Below, in pieces: positions 56,224 to 64,000 of a stretch of 64,000 nt of DNA. Each line of letters opens with the position of its first letter. The first letter of the stretch is position 1. Source of the stretch: Stagonosporopsis chrysanthemi. Lineage: Eukaryota; Ascomycota; Dothideomycetes; Pleosporales; Didymellaceae. A model generated the notes under the pieces. The model made no database searches. It was not told the origin of the DNA and worked only from the letters and a program-made list of their open reading frames with translations. The translations under genes and the position numbers were made by a program. The stretch is taken from contig JAFISE010000004.1 of NCBI GenBank assembly GCA_022560025.1, forward strand, positions 186,001 through 250,000, given 5' to 3'.

Positions 56224-58929
56224 TCACACACACTCCCCAACCTCAAACCCCGGCGCCTTCTTCCCCCACCGCACCGCCTGCGCCCAAAACTCCAACACAC
56301 CCTCAATCTCCCCCCTCCCCTTCCCATACTCGACCCGCATCTTCTCGCACCCCCCCCCAGCACCCTGTTCCTTGCTGCCCAGCCAGACGCTCTCGCCGCC
56401 AACGCCAACACGTCTGCGCATCGCAGCGCCGAAATCGAGCGCGTGCCGGACCACCTTGCGATCGACGTCTTTCGCCTTGGTGGCGGCGTAGACCTGCAGG
56501 TTGAGCAGGACGGCGAGGTCGAGCGGGGCGGCGAGCGGGATGTGCGGGAAGTGTGGCAGGTCGGTGGAGATGAGCGGGGCGGCGGGCGGGTATGAGGATG
56601 TCGTGGGGCGCTTCAGGCTGCTGCTGGCGAGGCTGGAAGACGAGGATGAGGAAGATGGGGATTGTGTGTGGTGTGCTACCGCCGTGTCCAGCGCGCTGGA
56701 GAGGTAGGTGATGTGGTGTTTGGACTCCTGCGCGGACAGCTGGAGATAGGTTTCGATGCAGCGCGCGAGAGGGGCCCAGACGGGCATTGTGCCGCTCGAG
56801 GAGGGCGGGATGAGGGTCTTCAGGGAGAGGAGGTGCGCGGCGGCCCAGGCGGCGGTGGGGTTGAAGTCGGCGGTGGTGAGTTTTCCTTTTTGCGCGGGGG
56901 ACGTGAGGAAGAAGGTGCGGATCGAGCGGTGTGTGTATGTTACTTTCAAGGGAGAGGGGTCTTCGATTGAGGGGGAAGGGGTGCGCAGCTCCGGCTCCTG
57001 CGTGTCGAAGATGGAGAAGAGATTTCTGCACTTGTAGGTTAGCATCTGCCGCATGGAATTTACACGCTGAGCGACTTCGGCGGTCTTCAGTGGCTGGCGA
57101 CGTGCTGCTATGCTGCTTTTCTCGTCGCTGCTCAATGCGAAGGAGAGAGGGAGGAGACTGGGGTAGCCGTGGGCTTCAATCAGGACGCTCAGTTTCCACG
57201 CCTGTTCGAGATCTGTGGGCTCGAAGTTGCTCATGATGTGAGAGAGCAGCTCGTCAAGGTCGGATGGGAGGATCTCGGCACGGTTTTGGAGCGTCGTGAA
57301 GTTATCGTTGCCGGTGAGTTCTTGCAGCAGGAAACGGGTGGCGAGGATGCCCCAGAGGAAGATTCCGCATGAGCTCTCCGACAGCGCGGCGATGATATCT
57401 GTTTCCTCGGGCACAACTGTATTTCCTCGAAGCTTCGCGAGAGACTCGTCTTGGCTGAAGTTGTGGATGATGTAGGCGTGGACATCGTCTGTCGTGTGAT
57501 CGTCTACCCATAGTCGTGGGCGCTTATCAAACGCTTCTTGAAATGCTGGCGACGGACGACTTGAGACCAGAACTTTGACGTTTTCTCTTCTGCTGGCGTT
57601 TACAAGCAGCGGTACGATGATTACAAGGTCCCCAGCATCGTCTGTCTCATCGAGGCCGTCGACCATGAACAGGAACTTTGTGTCCGCATCCGATATCATG
57701 ACTTCGAAAGCGCGGCGTAACTCCGGAAGAGAGAGTGCGTCGAGACCGCCGCCGTACGATCGGAATTGCTCCCATCGATCTGCAAAAAGAGTCTGTACGA
57801 TCCCCATGTCCTTCTCCAAGGGTCCGTAGATCATGTCCTGCAATGATTCGTAGAGCATCGACCGTAGCAGTCCAAGTGCAGATCTTTGCATCTCTGTCCC
57901 GCAATTCCAGAAAAAGAATCCAGATGTGATTCCCGGTGCATGGCCAGACCAAGCTTCCAGATAGTCGAAGATTCGGTCGTTCCGGAATAGATGTCTCATT
58001 AGAGTCGTTTTACCTGCGCCGGGTCTTCCAGTCATCCAGAAGAGATTCTCTCCCCTTTGGTTTCCTAGCCATTCTAGCACGCCGCCTTCGTCTGTCTGCC
58101 GGTCATCAAATACCCACTCCAGCGTCCCCTCGTGCGGCTTAGAAACAGAGTTCAATCGATGATCTAACTCCTCAAAGCGCATCCTCTCAAATATCTGTTC
58201 GCTGAAATGTGCCTCATTTGCGGAGGAGATCAGTAAATCGACCTGCTTCGAAAACTCCTCGACATGCTTCCTGTTCTTCGGTTTCCACTCGTTAGCATGC
58301 ACAGCATCCAGCGCCTCATTCTGCCAGCGCTCCCAGTGCGGCATCAGTCTCAGCTCCTCGCTGAACACAGGGAGCCCTGTCTCGGCGGACTGATCGAGAT
58401 ACTGTCTACGACCTGTCAGCCACCACGCTCAACCCCTTGGAATCCAACCCTACCTGAGCGCCAGCAACAGCGCAACATCAACTTCTTTTCGAATCGCGCG
58501 CAGCTTCTTCTTCAGCCCCGTCACGTCCCGCTCCTTCCAGACGCCATTGCACAGCGCCTCGCGCGCGGTGCCCCATCGGGGATCGCCGAAACTGCCCTTG
58601 GCCTGCGCGGCGATGAGTGACTCAATCAGCGGACCGGTCAACTCTTTCGCCTCTTCACTGATCTTGAGGAGCTGCAGCGCCGGCTCGCTGAGTTTGGACT
58701 TGCTGCCATCGCCCAGCCTCTTGAGTTCCGAGTTCTCAATCGCATCCGTCAGCCGGAACAGGTTGTCGATGATCTTCTGCAGTACTTGGGCGTTCTCCAC
58801 TACAGGCGTTAAATCCGAGTCGCTGGGCTGGAAGATGATGTTCTGCTTCTGCAAGCACTTGATCGCGAAGTCAATTGTAAGAAGCAGTGCTGAGGCCAGC
58901 CCTACCGCTGGTATTGGTCGGTGGGTCAT
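56224..58929 (-). CDS. NACHT-type STAND NTPase (fungal NLR-like)
   Basis: Signal-transducing NTPase of the kind linked to fungal self/non-self recognition. Exons 58454-58929 and 56224-58405, joined across a 48-nt intron (GTAGGG...GTCGTAG), give 885 aa. A helical N-terminal domain of about 160 residues (MTHRPIPAVGLASALLL...) resembles the N-terminal domains of fungal NACHT proteins. Walker A GRPGAGKTT lies at about 284-292, Walker B FLFMVDGLDE near 402-411; a following helical region carries the FTYTHRSIRTFF-like motif (VTYTHRSIRTFF here) typical of the DUF7791-type segment. No ankyrin, WD or TPR repeats were seen. A run of eight serines lies near residue 758. The start could be further upstream, as the frame is open to 59259 (an in-frame Met exists near 59175). 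Confidence 0.82.
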
Positions 58930-59340
58930 GGTGTTAGCGGGGCCACCATCAAAGCACGACGAAATGCAAACGGTGCGTAAAGAACAAATGGCAGCAGCGA
59001 CCACCGCCTGCGCCGCTTTGAATAAGGGAGGTGAGGCTTGTAACTCGAATCTAAGCGAATCGGTCTCCGTCTCACGTTTAGCGCAAGTCCAGTCCGAACG
59101 AAGTATTGAAACTTGGCGCACAGTGGCTATTTTGGCAGGTGGGGGCCCTGGTCTTTTTGGACTTACGCGTTCCATGACATTGGCAGGGTAAGGGGGGCCT
59201 TTCGCGAATTCAAGAGTCACGCAAGCATGGATTTGCACGGTTTGACAGAGGAAACGCACAAGGTTATGAATGGTATTTCGCGCCTAAGCTATGCATGCCA
59301 ATAATCAAAACACACCAACACCGAGTCTTCGCGAAGTCCA
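58930..59340. other. 0.4 kb spacer between the NACHT gene and IRE1
   Basis: Promoter of the NACHT gene and 3' flank of IRE1 (same strand). No separate gene seen. Confidence 0.5.
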
Positions 59341-62300
59341 CTACATCGTCTGCCCTTCAAAGTACGGCTTGAATCTAGGCGCTGTCTGTAGGCCACATTG
59401 CTGAACAGCCTCATAACAAGACATGAGGAGCGTAGGGAATTTAGTAGTCCAGTATCTCAGATATCCGTGCGGTAGCGGACCAACCTTGGCTTTCACGTTC
59501 TCGTCCATATCCTCGTAGTGATTTTTCTTGTTCCTGAGCGCTCGAAGCAGATCTAAGATCCGGTCACCGGTGTACTTGCGTTGCTTGCCGAGTGAGTTGA
59601 TGAAGGCCGTGTCAAGCTTCGCAAGGAAATTCATTCTCTTGTCCAGGATCTCCTCAGCCCAGTCTTCCAGAATACTGAGATGATGGGAAGGTGGGTCTCG
59701 CGGCTCGCGCTCCCAATGATCCGAACAGTCACAGAGGAAGTTGAGACGCTTCTCCGCCGACCAGAAGAACGGGTGATTCATGACCTGCAGAGCTGTAGGG
59801 CGGTCTTCCGGGCGAGTCTTCAACATCCACTGAATAAGCCAGTAGGGTTCCTCGGAATCGTCACCCAGACGAAGGCCTTCGAGGTTGGCCTTCTCCTTCT
59901 TGATGTTGTATTCACGCATCTGCATCCAACCTTCTTCATCATCGAAGGGGTGGCAGCCGTTGGTGAGAACGTAGTAGAAAACACAGCCGAGAGAGAAAAT
60001 GTCCACAGCGCGCTTGACACCCTGCGCAACAGGGTCGGTGGAAGTAGAGGAGTCGCGAGAATAGCCAGTCGAGCTGCCTCTGTCCACGTCTCTTGGCTGC
60101 GAGATCAGCTCAGGAGCCTTCCACCCAACAGTGCCCGCATTGCCGGTCGTGCCAATGAGAGTGCTCACGTTGTCTGGCAGTGTTTTACAAAGACCAAAGT
60201 CGGAGATCACCAGACGCGGGCCCTTGTTCTGAGTTCGCTGTGGGTAGGCAATGAGGATGTTCTGAGGCTTGATATCGCGATGGATAATCCTCAGACTGTG
60301 GAGGTGGTTCAGGCCGTTGGCCAGCTGATACAGGGTGCGCGGAACATCCCTATTGATCTCATTGACAAGACGTCGCTGAGCGTCAGTGAGATCCTCGCCA
60401 GGCCTGCCATCTCTGAAGAGGTCGAAGAGACTGGCCTGACACATCTCGACAGCGATGTACAAGAAGTTTTCGTCCTTCTCGTCATCGAAGTAACGGATGA
60501 CGTTGGGGTGGAGATCGCTCTCTTGGAGGAGTTTGACCTCCTGCTCAGCTAGCCCGAAGTATTGTGGCAGCATTCGCTTGATGGCAACATCGCGGTCCTA
60601 AAAAGTCCATTAGCTGGAGTCAGTTCAGCACATCAGTCAAGATACTTACGTTCCACTTGCCCTCGAATACAAAGGTACCGCCACTGCCATTGCCTAGGAG
60701 CTTGTCTTGATCGATGGTGAGCTTTCCAATCCTCTTGATATTTGACACATCCTGCATGTCATCGCCATTTAAGGTAACCTCATCAGGATGCAAGGTCGGC
60801 GTGGGGTCGAGCTTCTTGGCTGCGTCGACGATGCGATCGACGTCGTCTTCGTCTTTTTGCTGGTTCTTATTGAGCTTGCGACCGCCTCGCTTGCCCCTGT
60901 GCGTCTTCTTCTTTTTAGTTGGAGTGGCAGAGGCGCCATTGGCATCCTGCGGAGAACCATCAGTATTGATGGCAGATGCGATCTTTTCAGCTTGAGTTGG
61001 TGTGGCTTCGTCTGAGTCGCCCTCTGTTGGAGATTGATCGATGGTCGTCGTCCTTGAAAGAGGTTCAAGATCTGCCTCGTCATCGGGGATGTCGAAAGTC
61101 ACAACCTTCTTCTCTTTCGATTCGGGGGTAGCAGGAGCCTCAACAGTGATTTCTGGCGCAGGCTCTGGAACACTCACAGCCTCGATGATCGGCTCTTCGG
61201 CAACAGGTGCTACTGCTGCCCTGTCTTCTGTTTCAACGATGGTCTTGATCTCGGCTTCGACAGCAGGTTGGACTTCTGGTTGGACTTCTGGTTGGACTTC
61301 TGGCTGTGATTCCGATCTGGGTTCTTCTTGTGCCTCTATCTTGACATCTGGCTCTGAAGGAGTATACTCAGGAATCGAGATGGGCACCTCTTTGACTTTG
61401 CGAGCTTCAGTTGACTTGATGAAGAGGCTCATAAGTCTGTCCAGCTGGGGAGGATATTTCATGACCGAAACCGTACCAGCCATGACCACAAAGCAAAGCA
61501 GTATAGTATACACAGCTGCCGCTCTTGTCTCGATCATCGTCTCTGCCCGGGGCGGTGGGTCAATCGTTGGCCTTTCCATCGGCGAAGTTTCTGGTGGTCG
61601 GGAAACGGGCTGCCCTTCCTCAATATGGTAGGCTGTAGGTGCTGCGATTGATAGGTATCTTGACGGGGTCTCAAGCTTTTGATCTAGCTTGTGCACACCT
61701 ACGAGACTCTTCCGATCAGGAAGAGTGTGGGGGCCGTCCCAATCGATCAAGTCAGTCTGCGTATAGCAAGGGGCTTCTGGAGCACCATCTGTTACCACAG
61801 GGTAGCTTTGCTCCGATAATGCGTACCAAGCCCCTTTCTCAGTAGTGTTCAACCAAACATGCTTGGCCATCTCTTCTGACCCTGCCTTGCCAGCTGGCTG
61901 GGGTAGCAAGATCAGCGCAGGCTCCGGAGAGTCGTCATTCGTGGGTCTTGCGACGTCGAACACGCGTGCTACCGGATAGGGAAGCTCTTGCTTGAAGAGC
62001 GGTTTGAGACGAGATTTGCCAAGCCGGTTGTGGTCGAGAGCGATGACTTCTCCGTTGTACCTGCTGTAGATGTATTGGTTGTCCATAGTAGCTGAATACT
62101 GCATCTGCAGATCACGGTCGCGGTTATTTGGTGCCCATTCTGCGTACTTGATTGTGCAGATGTGCTCGTTCGTCTGCTTGTTGTGGATGCTGATCGTGTA
62201 CTGTGTCTGCCCCAGGTTGATCGAACCAGAGCACTCTCGCTCGTGTGCGTGAAAGTAGTCTCTGCTTTTGGGAGCACAGCTGTCGTCGTCAACCGAGTAG

Positions 62301-63040
62301 GATCCCGTGGGGCTGAAGCTCTTCTTGATCTTGCCAGACGCTGCCTCGACAACGAGCATGAAGGTGGACTTCTCGACGTTGTAGACGACTGGAAGTGCAG
62401 GGTCTTCGCTGGAGTATGGAGCCATGTTGGCGAGCTGCTTGACAGTCATGCCAAGCCTGTGGAGGGCTGGGTAGGGACCAGGAGTGAGGAAGTAGAGCGC
62501 TCCATCTTCCTTGGGCTCGACAATCCAGACGAAAGGCTGGTCTTGGAGCGTGCCAGAGCCGCCGGAAACATTGTAGATGGTCTCGAGCATGGGCTGGCCG
62601 GTCAGCTCCCATATCTCTTGTCCTGTGTATCGGTCTCGTGCGTGAATGCGGCCATCGACGGTCGCCAAGAGAACAAAGTCCTCAACTTCCCAGTCCTGCA
62701 AGGAACGCGCACTCGGTGCAAGGGCACCTGTGGCTGCGTTGATGGCAGAGGGGGCTCTGACAGCGGAGACCGCTGGAGCCAAGGAGACATGTGTTGCTAC
62801 GGCGCTCTCATCCTGGGCGAATCCGGGAGAGTTGGAACGGCGTCTGGGGACGCGAGCCGCGCTCTCCTGTAAATGCGTGGATTTTCCGTGGTTGGGGTGG
62901 ATTGTGTGTGCTGAGAGCACACTGCGGGGCGGCTGTTGCTGCTGCTGAGCAACTGCGAGGAGCGAGGGTCCAAGGATGACGAGCGCGAGAAGCGTTGTAA
63001 GCGTGAGGCCAGCACCCGGCGGCCGGCGCGGGCGTGGCAT
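59341..63040 (-). CDS. IRE1: Unfolded-protein-response sensor kinase/endoribonuclease Ire1
   Basis: ER transmembrane sensor that senses misfolded protein and splices HAC1-type mRNA. Exons 60650-63040 and 59341-60597, joined across a 52-nt intron (GTAAGT...TTTTTAG), give 1215 aa. A signal sequence (TLTTLLALVILGPSLLAVA) is followed by the lumenal PQQ-like propeller (VDGRIHARDRYTGQEIWELTG), a single TM helix near 508-523, and an acidic juxtamembrane linker with PEVQ repeats. Kinase motifs: GNGSGGTFVFEGKW, VAIKRML, IHRDIKPQN near 900, SDFGLCK near 928. The KEN RNase domain starts near 1082 (FLCDCSDHWE) and contains KRKYTG-like QRKYTGDRILDLLRALRNKKNHY. Length fits filamentous-fungal Ire1. Confidence 0.96.
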
Positions 63041-64000
63041 GGTGGATGGGCGGCGTCTACGATGCGAGCGGCGATGCCTGAGGCCGACTGTGGTGATGGA
63101 GGAGATGGGGCATCAGTGGGCGAGGGGTGGTGTGATAGATGTTGGATTTCTTGAAACCACATTAAGGCCCGCGGGGGTGCTGGGCGTGCGATGTGCGCCT
63201 CCCGGGGCGTTAGAGGAGGGCTAAGCGGGAAGGCCAGGCCGCCAGAGCCAGTTTTAGAACCCCGCAGCGCTAACCGATCTGTAAGGCTGAGTGATGTTGT
63301 CCGACGCCTGTAAGGATGGGACGTCAAGTGTCAATTGTGATTGTGATTGCGATTGCAAGAGGAGAGGATTCTGGTCACTGCAGGGGCTCAAGGGAAACCA
63401 CCTCTTCGTGTGCTCTGTTCGTTCTGTGTGACTGTGGAGGCGCTCGGTGTGCCAGACCAGCCCTTTCCGCCCTCAAGAACGTGAGAAGGGAGCCTCGGTC
63501 ATTTATCACCGGACCGGCCATACTCATGTCGGCCCTGCATCGTATGCAGCTTCTCATGCGTTGGGCTTGCGTGGTTGCCACTGTCTTGCACGTGTGTCCA
63601 CACATTTTCTGCCTATGGCGCAGCACTGCTAGTTCTCCACTGTGCGTCCCTGAACCTCCATAGAAAGGCTCAGCCTCATCCTATCTCGATCCTACAACAC
63701 GAAAGTAGAAATGGCATGAGAGGAAGCTCAACGTCAGGTATTGGATCGGGAATCATACCGGAAGTCCTTGCATGCACCACACAACGACGGCAAGGCGGTC
63801 TTGTGTATCAAACACCGGGCCCACCAGCACCACTAGTTCGACGTGTTTCGTACGCTCTCGATCACCGAACTCGCTGTCTAGGTTTCGGGCGGGGCAACAG
63901 CCTTTCGGTCGTATTCCGAGTACTTGTCCTGCAACAAAGTTCTATCTCCTCAGACATAGGCCAATGAATGGACTTGTCCTTCTGCACTACTTTACAGTTT
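63041..64000. other. Right-edge region upstream of IRE1
   Basis: Promoter side of IRE1, including a short (ATTGYR)4 repeat at 63334-63357. The frames at 63316-63967 overlap each other and show no domain, so no gene is called. Confidence 0.5.
63334..63357. repeat. (ATTGYR)4 short tandem repeat
   Basis: Four near-perfect hexamers about 300 bp upstream of the IRE1 start codon. Confidence 0.7.

Noticed and set aside
1..64000. tRNA or rRNA genes, CRISPR arrays, secondary-metabolite cluster
   Set aside because: No tRNA B-box context, no regularly spaced direct repeats with unique spacers, and no PKS, NRPS or terpene synthase; the MFS gene and regulator are not close enough to biosynthetic genes to form a cluster.

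Overview
This is a stretch of a filamentous ascomycete chromosome (Pezizomycotina; the gene set and protein styles look Dothideomycete-like, but the genus cannot be fixed from the sequence alone). The evidence is many short spliceosomal introns of about 45-60 nt with GTRNGT donors and CTRAY-like branch sites, an intron-containing enolase, cytochrome c1 with a mitochondrial presequence, Atg1, Ire1, a fungal C2H2/Zn2Cys6 regulator and a NACHT-type STAND protein. All gene models were built by hand from reading frame plus splice signals; where an obvious family was present, the joins restored the conserved protein.

Layout, left to right. 0-5.4 kb: the 3' end of an unidentified gene, UTP13 (U3 snoRNP) on the minus strand, and a conserved-looking membrane protein. 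5.4-16.7 kb: a Kip2-type kinesin and a GT23-like glycosyltransferase, separated by long gene-free stretches with many simple repeats, including a long poly(C) tract, then an SDR-type epimerase whose intron is mostly a TG microsatellite. 17-21.5 kb: proteasome beta subunit PRE4, divergent from an HCNGP-type splicing-related gene, then enolase with a clear TATA box. 22-27.2 kb: a disordered NKPLP-repeat protein and a four-TM membrane protein. 28-37.5 kb: dolichol kinase, an M1 aminopeptidase and cytochrome c1. 38-41 kb: a transcription factor gene with two in-frame stop codons inside otherwise intact conserved domains. 43.5-49.6 kb: ATG1 and an MFS transporter. 50-55.8 kb: a WD40-cyclophilin (PPWD1 type), RRP9 (U3-55K) and, divergent from it, RPT4. 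56-63 kb: a NACHT NTPase whose stop codon lies just beside a poly(C) tract of about 158 bp, then the unfolded-protein sensor IRE1.

Most genes are single-copy housekeeping functions: ribosome biogenesis (UTP13, RRP9), proteasome (PRE4, RPT4), splicing (HCNGP and PPWD1 types), N-glycosylation and ER quality control (dolichol kinase, IRE1), autophagy (ATG1) and respiration (CYT1). There is no secondary-metabolite cluster, prophage, CRISPR array, rRNA or recognisable tRNA. The points most worth a second look are the doubly interrupted zinc-finger regulator, the NACHT gene next to the poly(C) tract, the palindromic CATG that gives in-frame upstream ATGs to both RRP9 and RPT4, the alternative mitochondrial-looking N-terminus of the aminopeptidase, and several introns whose length is a multiple of three, so that retention would not break the frame.
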